From Pseudomonas sp. H3(2019) (lineage in GTDB: Bacteria > Pseudomonadota > Gammaproteobacteria > Pseudomonadales > Pseudomonadaceae), in the NCBI RefSeq assembly GCF_007713465.1, contig NZ_VMSG01000007.1, positions 62,001 through 126,000 on the forward strand: a DNA stretch of 64,000 nucleotides, read 5' to 3'. The position numbers were made by a program, and so were the translations under genes. Positions 37,674-48,616 of the stretch are shown one piece after another; the first letter of the stretch is position 1, and each line of letters starts with the position of its first letter. Below the pieces are notes generated by a model. It saw only the letters and a program-made list of their open reading frames with translations, was not told the origin of the DNA and ran no database searches.

Positions 37674-39032
37674 ATGAATGCCCCTTTCGATCAGCTGTCC
37701 TCATGGCTGAAAGAACACAAGATTACCGAAGTCGAATGCGTGGTCAGTGACCTGACCGGTATCGCTCGCGGCAAGATAGCGCCCACCAACAAGTTCCTGC
37801 ATGAGCGAGGCATGCGCCTGCCGGAAAGTGTGCTGTTGCAAACGGTAACCGGGGACTTTGTCGACGACGACGTTTACTACGACCTGCTCGACCCTGCCGA
37901 CATCGACATGGTTTGCCGCCCGGACTCTTCGGCGATTTACCTGGTGCCGTGGGCGATCGAGCCGACCGCCATCGTGATTCACGACACCTTCGACAAACTC
38001 GGCAATCCGATCGAGCTGTCGCCGCGCAACGTCTTGAAGAAAGTCCTCAAGCTCTATGCCGACAAGGGCTGGCAGCCGATTGTGGCACCCGAAATGGAGT
38101 TCTACCTGACCCAGCGCTGCGAAGATCCGGACTTGCCACTCAAGGCGCCATTGGGTCGCTCGGGCCGCGCCGAAAGCGGTCGCCAATCGTTTTCCATCGA
38201 TGCGGCCAACGAGTTCGATCCGCTGTTCGAAGACGTCTACGACTGGTGCGAACTGCAAGGTCTGGACCTCGACACGCTGATCCACGAAGACGGCCCGGCG
38301 CAGATGGAAATCAACTTCCGTCACGGCGATGCGCTGGATCTGGCCGACCAGATCACCGTGTTCAAGCGCACCCTGCGCGAAGCGGCGCTCAAGCACAACG
38401 TCACCGCGACCTTCATGGCCAAGCCGATCGGTGACGAACCGGGCAGCGCCATGCACCTGCATCAGAGTGTGGTCGACATCGCCACCGGCAAGCCGATCTT
38501 CGCCGACAGCGACGGGCAGATGAGCGAGCTGTTCCTGCACCACATCGGCGGCCTGCAAAAATACATTCCGAAACTGCTGCCGATGTTCGCGCCCAACGTC
38601 AACTCGTTCCGCCGCTTCCTGCCGGACACCTCGGCACCGGTGAACGTCGAATGGGGCGAAGAAAACCGCACCGTCGGCCTGCGCGTACCGACTTCCGGTC
38701 CCGAGGCCATGCGCGTGGAAAACCGTTTGCCGGGCGCCGATGCCAACCCGTACCTGGCCATCGCCGCCAGCCTGTTGTGCGGATACCTGGGCATGATCGA
38801 ACGCCTCGAACCGAGCGCCCCGGTGCAAGGCCGCGCCTATGAACGACGCAATTTGCGCCTGCCGATCACCATCGAGGATGCGCTGGCGCACATGGAAGAC
38901 TGCCCGACCATCGAGCGTTACCTGGGGGCCAAGTTCGTCCGCGGCTATGTCGCGGTCAAGCGCGCCGAGCACGAAAACTTCAAACGGGTGATCAGTTCCT
39001 GGGAGCGCGAGTTCCTGTTGCTGAGTGTTTAA
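37674..39032 (+). CDS. Glutamine-synthetase-family gamma-glutamyl-polyamine ligase (PuuA/SpuI-like)
   Basis: A 452-residue ligase of the PuuA type. Marks include VECVVSDLTGIARGKIAP, MEFYLTQRCEDPDLP, ATFMAKPIGDEPGSAMHLHQ and NRTVGLRVPTSGPEAMRVEN. PuuA-like enzymes attach glutamate to putrescine or a similar amine as the first step of its breakdown. It is followed by a polyamine-type binding protein and an FAD oxidase, the expected companions. The ATG has AACGAGG upstream. Confidence 0.88.
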   Translation: MNAPFDQLSSWLKEHKITEVECVVSDLTGIARGKIAPTNKFLHERGMRLPESVLLQTVTGDFVDDDVYYDLLDPADIDMVCRPDSSAIYLVPWAIEPTAIVIHDTFDKLGNPIELSPRNVLKKVLKLYADKGWQPIVAPEMEFYLTQRCEDPDLPLKAPLGRSGRAESGRQSFSIDAANEFDPLFEDVYDWCELQGLDLDTLIHEDGPAQMEINFRHGDALDLADQITVFKRTLREAALKHNVTATFMAKPIGDEPGSAMHLHQSVVDIATGKPIFADSDGQMSELFLHHIGGLQKYIPKLLPMFAPNVNSFRRFLPDTSAPVNVEWGEENRTVGLRVPTSGPEAMRVENRLPGADANPYLAIAASLLCGYLGMIERLEPSAPVQGRAYERRNLRLPITIEDALAHMEDCPTIERYLGAKFVRGYVAVKRAEHENFKRVISSWEREFLLLSV

Positions 39033-41515
<2,483 letters not shown>

Positions 41516-41551
41516 TGACCATCGCCATCGAATCGTCTGGAGCTTCGGGCA

Positions 41552-42049
41552 ATGACCGCGATCGAACTGCACCGCGCACAACGGGATGAACTGGACTGCA
41601 TCGAAAACCTGATGCAGTTCTATATGTACGATTTCAGCGAGTGGCTGCCGCTGGAGTTTGGCGCGCATGGCTTTTTCAATATTCAGCCAAAACTCGACTA
41701 CTGGCGACAGCCTGCGACGCAGCCGTTCCTGATCAAGGTTGACGGGGAGATCGCCGGGTTCGTGACGGTTGACGACGCAGTTCGTTTCGACGATGTGCAG
41801 TACAACATCGGTTATCTCTTCGTCAGCCGCCGCTATCGCGGTCGCGGCGTCGGCAGGTTTGTGGTGTCTGCCCTGCTCCAGCAGCTTCCCGGTCAGTGGC
41901 AGATTTTTCATATCGATGCCAATCAGCCGGCCCAGGCGTTTTGGTCAAAAATCATCCCTGAGCTGACCCTGGGTCAGTTCACTCGCCATCAGCTTCCCGT
42001 CGACGGCTACCCGTGCACGCTGTTCAAGTTTCGGTTCACTGAGGCTTGA
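41552..42049 (+). CDS. GNAT-family N-acetyltransferase
   Basis: A 165-residue GNAT. The acetyl-CoA motif is NIGYLFVSRRYRGRGVGRFV, followed by IFHIDANQPAQAFWSKI. The substrate is unknown. It follows the amine oxidase by 36 bases in the same direction and may acetylate an amine from the pathway, but this is guesswork. Confidence 0.85.
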   Translation: MTAIELHRAQRDELDCIENLMQFYMYDFSEWLPLEFGAHGFFNIQPKLDYWRQPATQPFLIKVDGEIAGFVTVDDAVRFDDVQYNIGYLFVSRRYRGRGVGRFVVSALLQQLPGQWQIFHIDANQPAQAFWSKIIPELTLGQFTRHQLPVDGYPCTLFKFRFTEA

Positions 42050-42157
42050 GCCGCTGACTGCATCAAATCGGCAGGCAACGGCTGGCGAAGTCCAGTCCCT
42101 GCGTCCAGACTCAGAGCAATAGACGATCCCCAGCGCTGACGACTCGAGGCTTTGAGC

Positions 42158-42955
42158 ATGCTGCTTTTCCTGTTACCTCAGGCTGACTACGACCCCACTG
42201 AAAGCAGTGTGCCCTGGCAGGCGTTGCATGACGCCGGAATCGAGGTGCGCTTCGCAACGCCAAAAGGCTTGCCGGCCTACGCCGACGCTCGACTGGTGGA
42301 CATCGGTTTCGGGCCACTGAACTCGCTGCTGATGACCCGCAAGGAAGATCTTCAGTGTTACGCGGCCATGACTGCCGACGAAGGTTTCAAATCACCCATG
42401 GCCTACGCCGAAGTAAATCCCGAGCAGTACGAGGGGCTGGTGATCCCGGGCGGCCACGCCAAGGGCATGCGCAGTTTGCTGGAATCCGAAGACGCCCGGC
42501 GGATTGTCCGGCACTTCTTTGATGCACAGAAACCGGTCGCGGCGGTCTGCCATGGGGTATTGCTGCTGGCCCGAACGCTGGATGCCGACAACGTTCTTTC
42601 GGTACTGCACGGGCGCAAGGTGACCGCGTTGCTGGCCAACACCATGGAGCTGCCAGCCTGGTGGCTCACTGCGCCTTGGCTCGGCCGCTACTACCGCACC
42701 TATTCGCAAACGGTGCAGGCCGAAGTCACCGCTGCATTGGCCAGCGTCCATGACTTCTTGCCGGGGCCAAGATTCTCGCAACGTGATTCGACAGAAAACC
42801 CGCAATGCGGGTTTATCGTGCATGACGGCAACCTGTTGACCGCACGTTGGCCGGGCGACTGCCACCGTTTTGCCGCGGAGCTGGTCAGCATGGTGCACCA
42901 GGCACGCAGTGTTCAGACCTCACGCCGGGCCGACCGGACAGTCGGCATGCATTGA
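42158..42955 (+). CDS. DJ-1/PfpI-family protein (glutamine amidotransferase-like)
   Basis: About 265 residues of the DJ-1/PfpI superfamily. The nucleophile elbow is AAVCHGVLLLAR and the glycine-rich loop YEGLVIPGGHAKGMRSLL. Such proteins include chaperones, deglycases and amidases. The ATG at 42158 (MLLFLLPQ) with GAGG upstream is preferred; a TTG at 42152 is possible. Role not clear; it is the last gene of this plus-strand run and converges on the helicase gene. Confidence 0.85.
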   Translation: MLLFLLPQADYDPTESSVPWQALHDAGIEVRFATPKGLPAYADARLVDIGFGPLNSLLMTRKEDLQCYAAMTADEGFKSPMAYAEVNPEQYEGLVIPGGHAKGMRSLLESEDARRIVRHFFDAQKPVAAVCHGVLLLARTLDADNVLSVLHGRKVTALLANTMELPAWWLTAPWLGRYYRTYSQTVQAEVTAALASVHDFLPGPRFSQRDSTENPQCGFIVHDGNLLTARWPGDCHRFAAELVSMVHQARSVQTSRRADRTVGMH

Positions 42956-42967
42956 CGGCGGCGCGTC

Positions 42968-45232
42968 TCACGCCCGCCCGTTGACCGACCACCAGCGCGG
43001 CAACAACTGCTGAACCTTGCTTTCGCCAAAGCGGTCATCGATCAGCATCACCACGCCTTGATCCTGTTGGGTTCGAATCACCCGCCCGGCGGCTTGCACC
43101 ACCTTCTGCACACCGGGAAACAGGTAGGTGTAGTCGTAACCTGCGCCGAAGATCGCCGCCATGCGCTGCTTCAGCTGCTCGTTGACCGGGTTCAGTTGCG
43201 CCAGCCCCAGCGTCGCGATGAATGCACCGATCAAGCGTGAGCCCGGCAAGTCGATACCTTCGCCGAACGCCCCGCCCAACACCGCAAAGCCGATGCCCTG
43301 GCTGGTGGGCGTGAACTGCTCCAGAAAGGCCTGACGCCGGGCTTCGTCCATGCCGCGTGACTGTGACCACAGGTTGATCTGCGGCCAAGTCTCGGCGAAC
43401 AACTGCGCCACTTGTTGCAGGTAATCAAAGCTGCTGAAAAACGCCAGGTAGTTTCCGGGGCGCTCCACGAACTGTCGGGCCATCAACTCGACAATCGGCG
43501 CAAGCGAGGCCTGCCGGTGCACGAATCGGGTGGAGATCTGACTGACAATCTGCACCTTGAGCTGCTCGGCGCTGAACGGCGACTCGACGTCGATCCATAC
43601 CGTGCTCGCCGGCAACCCGAGCAGGTCGGCGTAATAGCGCTGCGGGCTCAAGGTCGCGGAAAACATCACCGTGCTGCGCGCCGCCGTCAGGCGTGGGCGG
43701 ATGAAACCGGCCGGCACCACGTTGCGCAGGCACAGCTGCGATAGACTGCGCGTGGTACCAAGGTCACGCTTGCTGATGTCAAACAGGAAATGCTCATCGA
43801 ACAGCTCGGCGACCCGGCTGAATTGCAGCGCATCGAAATAGAAACTCTGCAACGCAGCATCCAGCCCTTGCGGGTGATCGTTGAGGTAATCACCAATGGC
43901 GGTCGTGCAGAGCGACAGCGCCTGTAACAGTTTTTCCGGGGCCTTGGCGTAGGCCTGATAAGGGCTGATCTGTGTTTTGTGCAGCGCGTTCCATTCACGG
44001 TTGACCCGCTGCAAGCTCTTCTTCAGCACCTCGGGAGCGCTTTTGCGCAGCGTATTCAAGGCGAATTGATCGAGGCTGGCGCTGTACATCTGCCGACCGC
44101 GCTCCACCAGGTTGTGGGCCTCATCCACCAGCACCGCGACCTTCCACTGGTTGGCCTGGGCCAAACCGAACAGCAACGCGCTGAAGTCGAAATAGTAGTT
44201 GTAGTCGGCAACCACCACGTCGGCCCAACGGGCCATTTCCTGGCTCAGGTAATACGGACACACCTGATGTTCAAGGGCGATCTCGCGCAGGGCAGCCTGA
44301 TCGAGCAAGGTCACCTGACTCGCCGCCTCACGGGCCGCCGGCAAGCGATCGTAAAAACCTTTCGCCAACGGGCAGGATTCGCCGTGACAGGCTTTGTCCA
44401 GATGCTCGCAGGCTTTGTCGCGAGCAATCATCTCAAGCACTCGCAACGGTAAACCGTCGCTGCCGTCGACGATCACCTGTGTCGCATCCAGCGCCAATTT
44501 TCGTCCGGGAGTCTTGGCAGTGAGGAAGAACACTTTGTCCAGTTGCTGCGGCGCCAACGCCTTGAGCATCGGAAACAGTGTGCCGACCGTCTTGCCGATG
44601 CCGGTCGGGGCCTGGGCCATCAGGCAGCGGCCGGTGCTGACCGCCTTGAACACTGATTCGGCAAGGTGACGTTGCCCCGGGCGAAAGTCCGGGTACGCAA
44701 AGCGCAGCACCTGCGCGGCCTGATTACGTGCTTCCCTATGCGCCATTTCCTGCTCGGCCCAGTGCAGAAACAGCCCGCACTGCAGTGTGAAGAAACGCTC
44801 CAGCTCAAGCGCGCTCCAGGTTTCGACCAGGCTGGTTTCCTTTTCGCTGACGATATCGAAATACACCAGCGCCAGTTTGATCTCGGCCAACTGCAATTTC
44901 TGGCACATCAACCAGCCGTAGATTTTCGCCTGGGCCCAATGCAACTGGCGGTGGTTGGCGGGCATCCGCTCCAGTTCGCCACGGTAGGTTTTGATTTCCT
45001 CAAGATGGTTCTGGCCGGGGTCATAACCGTCTGCCCTGCCCCTGACCTTCAACTGCCGATATTCGCCTTCGAGGGCCACTTCGTTTTGATAGGTCTCACT
45101 GCGCCGCGAGGCGACGGTGCGGTGACCGACGATGCCTTCCAGGGCTGTTGGCGACGGGGTGAAACGCAAGTCGAGATCACCGACCTTGGCAGTGAATTCA
45201 CACAGCGCACGCACCGCAACGCTGTAGCTCAC
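42968..45232 (-). CDS. Nuclease-helicase fusion: PD-(D/E)XK domain plus XPD/DinG-type Fe-S helicase
   Basis: About 754 residues from the GTG at 45232, whose GTGA overlaps the stop of the FAN1-like gene (an ATG at 45250 is also in frame). Residues about 30-130 look like a RecB/Cas4-type nuclease: VRGRADGYD (Asp), EEIKTYRGE (E-x-K) and RQLHWAQAKIYGWL. The helicase follows: QAPTGIGKT (Walker A near 213), four cysteines spaced as an XPD-type 4Fe-4S site (CEHLDKACHGESC and then CPYYLSQ), and VLVDEAHN (DEAH near 370). Later motifs include MFSATLSP. It would unwind DNA 5' to 3' and may cut it. Its coupling to FAN1 points to repair of interstrand crosslinks. Confidence 0.85.
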   Translation of the reverse strand: MSYSVAVRALCEFTAKVGDLDLRFTPSPTALEGIVGHRTVASRRSETYQNEVALEGEYRQLKVRGRADGYDPGQNHLEEIKTYRGELERMPANHRQLHWAQAKIYGWLMCQKLQLAEIKLALVYFDIVSEKETSLVETWSALELERFFTLQCGLFLHWAEQEMAHREARNQAAQVLRFAYPDFRPGQRHLAESVFKAVSTGRCLMAQAPTGIGKTVGTLFPMLKALAPQQLDKVFFLTAKTPGRKLALDATQVIVDGSDGLPLRVLEMIARDKACEHLDKACHGESCPLAKGFYDRLPAAREAASQVTLLDQAALREIALEHQVCPYYLSQEMARWADVVVADYNYYFDFSALLFGLAQANQWKVAVLVDEAHNLVERGRQMYSASLDQFALNTLRKSAPEVLKKSLQRVNREWNALHKTQISPYQAYAKAPEKLLQALSLCTTAIGDYLNDHPQGLDAALQSFYFDALQFSRVAELFDEHFLFDISKRDLGTTRSLSQLCLRNVVPAGFIRPRLTAARSTVMFSATLSPQRYYADLLGLPASTVWIDVESPFSAEQLKVQIVSQISTRFVHRQASLAPIVELMARQFVERPGNYLAFFSSFDYLQQVAQLFAETWPQINLWSQSRGMDEARRQAFLEQFTPTSQGIGFAVLGGAFGEGIDLPGSRLIGAFIATLGLAQLNPVNEQLKQRMAAIFGAGYDYTYLFPGVQKVVQAAGRVIRTQQDQGVVMLIDDRFGESKVQQLLPRWWSVNGRA

Positions 45233-46881
45233 GCTTCGGCCTGCGCCCATTGCACATAACAGACCGCGACCGGCATCTGGTGTTCGTGACAGAACTCCAG
45301 CCAGCGCAGCTGGTTGTCTTGCAGGCGATCGCCCGGGCCTTTGACCTCGATCATCCGGTAGGTCTTGTGTTGCGGCCAGAACTGGATCAAGTCCGGCATC
45401 CCGGCGCGATTGGCCTTGATGTCCAGCAACAGGCGATTGAACCAGTGCTTGAGGTGTTCGGCCGGCAGACAGTCCAGCGCCTGTTCAAGCAGCTCCTCGG
45501 TCAGCACACCCCAAAATACGAAGGGCGACTGCACACCTGATTTGACGCGAAAACGCTGGCGGATGGTCTCGGCATAGCGCCCATCGTCCAGCTCTGCCAG
45601 ACACGTCTGGAACAGCTCGGCACGCCGGGAATGAAAATCCTCGCTGAGCAGGTCCACCGGCCCGCGCTGGAACGGGTGAAAGAACGCTCCCGGCAACGGT
45701 GCGAAAATCGCCGGCCAGCAGAGCAGCCCGAACAATGAGTTGATCAGGCTGTTCTCGACGTAATGCACCGGCGCCGTGGGTTCGTCGAGATGAGCCTGAA
45801 CATGGAATTCGACTGACAGTGCCGGGTCGATTCGCGACAGGCTCAGCTGCAGGTGCTCAACTTCGCGGGCCTTGACCCGTGGCGTCGGCGGCCCACCGAG
45901 TTTGCGCCGCAACCTGGGCAGCACCCGCAACAATTGTTGTTGCTCGGCGGCGCTCTCCGGCGCGTGTTCGGCGTGGGTCGCCAACTCCAGGGCCAATTGA
46001 AATTCGGCGCAACGTTCCAGCACCCGAATCAAGCGCAACCTGGCGCCGGGGTACGCACATTCGCGGTAGATCGTCAGCGCTGCCGAGAAATCGGCGATGC
46101 GCTCGCAGTGTTGCCCGATCTGAAACAGTAGCTTGGCGCGTCGCCGCTCAAGCCAGGGGTTGGCGGTTTGCAGTACTCGGATCTGTTCAACGATTTGTTC
46201 CAGCGCCTCCCCGGCTTCAAAACGCAACTGACAATCGTGCAGATAGAGAAACGCCTCGACGTCGTCACGACTGCGCAAGCCTCGGGACTCGGCGCAAAAC
46301 TCGACTTTCTCGTAGGTAAAGATCCCAAGATCCGCCAGAACGAACTCCGACCAGTCCTGATACAGATTGCCGAAGAACATCAGCCGCAGCCGATCGCACA
46401 GGTCCATGATGGTCAGGCTCAACAACCGCTCATCCAGCGTCGGGCACCAGTTCCTGAAGCACTGCGCCTCGGTGAACTGCTCGCTCAGTGCGGCCAGCCA
46501 CTCGGACTTCTTCGCTTTGGGCTGCTCGATGGCCGCACTGAAGCACTGAAGGATTTCCGGTTTGAGCAGCACCTCGAACAGTTGCTCAATCGACAGTGGC
46601 GCCTGTTCGTCAACCCAGCCAAGGGTCAGCAAGGGTTCTGCCGCGCGGGCGATTTCGCCAATTTCGGCGTAATGCAACTTGCCGAGGCGAAAATGCTCGC
46701 CCTTGCGCATGACCATCCTGACCAGCAGTGCCTGAGAGGCACGCGGCAACTGGCCAAAATCAACGATGAATTGCTGCTCCTCCGCGCTCAGCACATCGGC
46801 ATAGCGCTGCTCAAGCCAGGCGAGCACTTGTTGGAAGTTGTTCAGGTAATAGAACGGATCTTCGAGCGGATTGACTGTCAC
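45229..46881 (-). CDS. FAN1-type VRR-NUC nuclease
   Basis: A 550-residue protein with the layout of bacterial FAN1: an N-terminal DNA-binding and helical region (LVRMVMRKGEHFRLGKLHY), helical repeats in the middle and a C-terminal VRR-NUC domain. The active site is MPDLIQFWPQ, then MIEVKGPGDRLQDNQLRW (D about 497, E512-x-K514, Q524). FAN1 cuts flap DNA and resolves interstrand crosslinks. The start is a GTG at 46881 with only a weak ribosome site. It leads a two-gene unit with the nuclease-helicase. Confidence 0.9.
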   Translation of the reverse strand: MTVNPLEDPFYYLNNFQQVLAWLEQRYADVLSAEEQQFIVDFGQLPRASQALLVRMVMRKGEHFRLGKLHYAEIGEIARAAEPLLTLGWVDEQAPLSIEQLFEVLLKPEILQCFSAAIEQPKAKKSEWLAALSEQFTEAQCFRNWCPTLDERLLSLTIMDLCDRLRLMFFGNLYQDWSEFVLADLGIFTYEKVEFCAESRGLRSRDDVEAFLYLHDCQLRFEAGEALEQIVEQIRVLQTANPWLERRRAKLLFQIGQHCERIADFSAALTIYRECAYPGARLRLIRVLERCAEFQLALELATHAEHAPESAAEQQQLLRVLPRLRRKLGGPPTPRVKAREVEHLQLSLSRIDPALSVEFHVQAHLDEPTAPVHYVENSLINSLFGLLCWPAIFAPLPGAFFHPFQRGPVDLLSEDFHSRRAELFQTCLAELDDGRYAETIRQRFRVKSGVQSPFVFWGVLTEELLEQALDCLPAEHLKHWFNRLLLDIKANRAGMPDLIQFWPQHKTYRMIEVKGPGDRLQDNQLRWLEFCHEHQMPVAVCYVQWAQAEA

Positions 46882-47210
46882 GAATAGAAAGCGCCATGGC
46901 GAGCAGATACTGGTTATGCGTACAGATATCAGCTGAACCCGGTGCTGGCAAATGGAAAAAGATCAGCGGCCGGTATTGCGTAATGAAGGTCACCATGTCC
47001 GGGCACGACCCATGACCCGTAGCAGCCGAACGCTGGCTTCGCCAGCTGCTACGGATCGTGTTACGGCTTAACTGATCGTCATCATTCGGTTTTCGACTTT
47101 TTCCGCCATCAACCGAACTTTCCTTGAGTGAGTGACACCAACAACGGTCGGTATCGAAATGACGCACCTATGCGTCGAGACGATCAAAAAAATTCTGTAA
47201 GAGAGGTTTA
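46882..47210. other. Gene-free spacer with a REP-type hairpin
   Basis: No convincing gene. It contains the REP-type palindrome at 47017-47054 and the expected promoter of the small lipoprotein gene that follows. Confidence 0.5.
47017..47054. repeat. REP-type hairpin
   Basis: CCGTAGCAGC (47017-47026) pairs with GCTGCTACGG (47045-47054), and an inner CTGGC-TTC-GCCAG extends the structure. The sequence belongs to the GTAGCAGC repeat family found between Pseudomonas genes. Confidence 0.75.
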
Positions 47211-47441
47211 TTGATGAATATCCGCACTCTGAGCATGCCCCTGGCTATCGTCGTAGGCTTGCTGGCATTAGGCGGTTGCGCGTCGCCAACGGTGGTGACG
47301 TTGCAGAACGGCACCCAATATTTGACCCAGGACATGCCGAAAACCAAGGGCACGGACGGTTTCATTGAGTTCAGGGATATTTCCGACGCCAAGATCAAGG
47401 TCAAGGCGGACGACGTCGCCACCATCCGCACAGAAAAATGA
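47211..47441 (+). CDS. Small YgdI/YgdR-family lipoprotein
   Basis: A 76-residue protein with a lipoprotein signal ending LLALGGCASPT, then the SH3-like fold of the YgdI/YgdR family: VVTLQNGTQYLTQDMPKTK, GFIEFRDISDAKIKVKADDV. These are tiny outer- or inner-membrane lipoproteins of unknown function. AGAGAGG precedes the ATG. Confidence 0.87.
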   Translation: MMNIRTLSMPLAIVVGLLALGGCASPTVVTLQNGTQYLTQDMPKTKGTDGFIEFRDISDAKIKVKADDVATIRTEK

Positions 47442-47450
47442 TCGAAAGCC

Positions 47451-47846
47451 TCAAGGCATCTGCAATGCCGGGTCTTGCCCCGGGATACTGTTATCGCAGG
47501 AAATGACCTGCCCGCCGCGTCGCAGCAATTGCCCCCTGATGGTTTGACAGCGCTCGTATTCCCGGGCATTCGCGTTGTCGATGCTGATATTGCCGGTCAC
47601 GGGCGGTTGCTTGCCGTCACCCAGGCTCAGTTTCACCCAGGGTTGTTCCGGCTGAATCTGGAAACGGCTGTTCTCGGGTTCAGGCTCGGTCTGTTCGACC
47701 TGCGCGGGGGTTGACAGTTGATCGGCGGTCACGCCGTATCGGTTCAAAATCGAGCCATGAGGCAACTCCTCAGCCAGCGCACTCGCCGATAACATCATCA
47801 GCGCTGCTGCGACTGCCTGCCTCTTGTTGTTACTCACTGTGTTCAA
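47451..47846 (-). CDS. Small secreted protein of unknown function
   Basis: A 131-residue protein with a signal peptide (AVAAALMMLSASALA). The mature part is proline- and glutamine-rich (QVEQTEPEPENSRFQIQPEQ) and ends with two cysteines (ERCQTIRGQLL, QVISCDNS) that could form a disulfide. No family is recognised. It converges on the lipoprotein gene with nine bases between them. Confidence 0.65.
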   Translation of the reverse strand: MNTVSNNKRQAVAAALMMLSASALAEELPHGSILNRYGVTADQLSTPAQVEQTEPEPENSRFQIQPEQPWVKLSLGDGKQPPVTGNISIDNANAREYERCQTIRGQLLRRGGQVISCDNSIPGQDPALQMP

Positions 47847-48123
47847 TCTCCTGTTTTCGATTCATCGCGCCCTACGTCTGTACCGCGCGAAGGAAGGTCG
47901 TGCCCTCTGGAAACGCATGGCCTGGCCGGTGGTTTAATGCCATGGTAAAAAAAACGGGGCGCACGCAGAAAATTCTAATTTGCGCCTGGCTCACCGGAAC
48001 ATTGTGGCTATGCTTTTCAGAGTCGACGGGCGTTTTCCTGATCCCGGGGAAATGCTTTTGTCCGGTATTTGAGCCCGTCGTGTAGCGACAGGTCACCTTT
48101 TTCAATCAGAAGGAATTACCAGC

Positions 48124-48567
48124 GTGCAGCCCCTACAACGCCCTTTGAGCGATAAGGACTTCGCGCTTCCCCTGCCCGGCTTCAAAGTGCTGGCACTGGC
48201 CCTTGCGGTATTCGGGCTCAGTGCATGCAGCAGTATCCACGCACACACCACCGAATACGCCGGGGCCCAGCACACAACCGCCACGTCCCCGGACTCGGTG
48301 CAAATACTGCGTACCGCGCCGACACGACCGTACACGCGGTTGGGTGAAGTGATTCTGCACACACGCACGCAGCCGGCCCCACCCGTCAGCGAGTTCGAGC
48401 AGAGACTGCGTGAAGAAGCGGCAAAAATCGGCGGCGATGCGGTGGTGGTGATCTACGACATGACCCTACCCATTTCGGATTACGTCAGCGCTGCGCTCCC
48501 GATGGACCGGGATCTCCATTCCGAGCAGAGACGCAAGCTCAAAGGCATCGTGATTCACTATGAATAA
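48124..48567 (+). CDS. Small lipoprotein of unknown function
   Basis: A 147-residue protein starting with GTG. A hydrophobic stretch ending FGLSACSSIHAH suggests a lipidated cysteine near residue 35. The mature part has EFEQRLREEAAKIGGDAVVV, a pattern seen in a family of small envelope proteins whose role is unknown. It converges on the exoenzyme operon, sharing one terminator. Confidence 0.7.
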   Translation: MQPLQRPLSDKDFALPLPGFKVLALALAVFGLSACSSIHAHTTEYAGAQHTTATSPDSVQILRTAPTRPYTRLGEVILHTRTQPAPPVSEFEQRLREEAAKIGGDAVVVIYDMTLPISDYVSAALPMDRDLHSEQRRKLKGIVIHYE

Positions 48568-48573
48568 GTGCTG

Positions 48574-48612
48574 AAAAGCCCGGCGCGAACCGAGGTTCGC
48601 GCCGGGCTTTTT
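48574..48612. terminator. Strong bidirectional terminator
   Basis: AAAAGCCCGGCGCGAACC pairs with GGTTCGCGCCGGGCTTTTT around a GA loop; an 18-bp stem with T runs on both sides. It ends the lipoprotein gene on the plus strand and the long exoenzyme operon on the minus strand. Confidence 0.93.
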
Positions 48613-48616
48613 AATG

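Noticed and set aside
47872..48105. 77-codon minus-strand frame between two small envelope genes
   Set aside because: No ribosome site, no signal peptide and unusual composition; probably non-coding.
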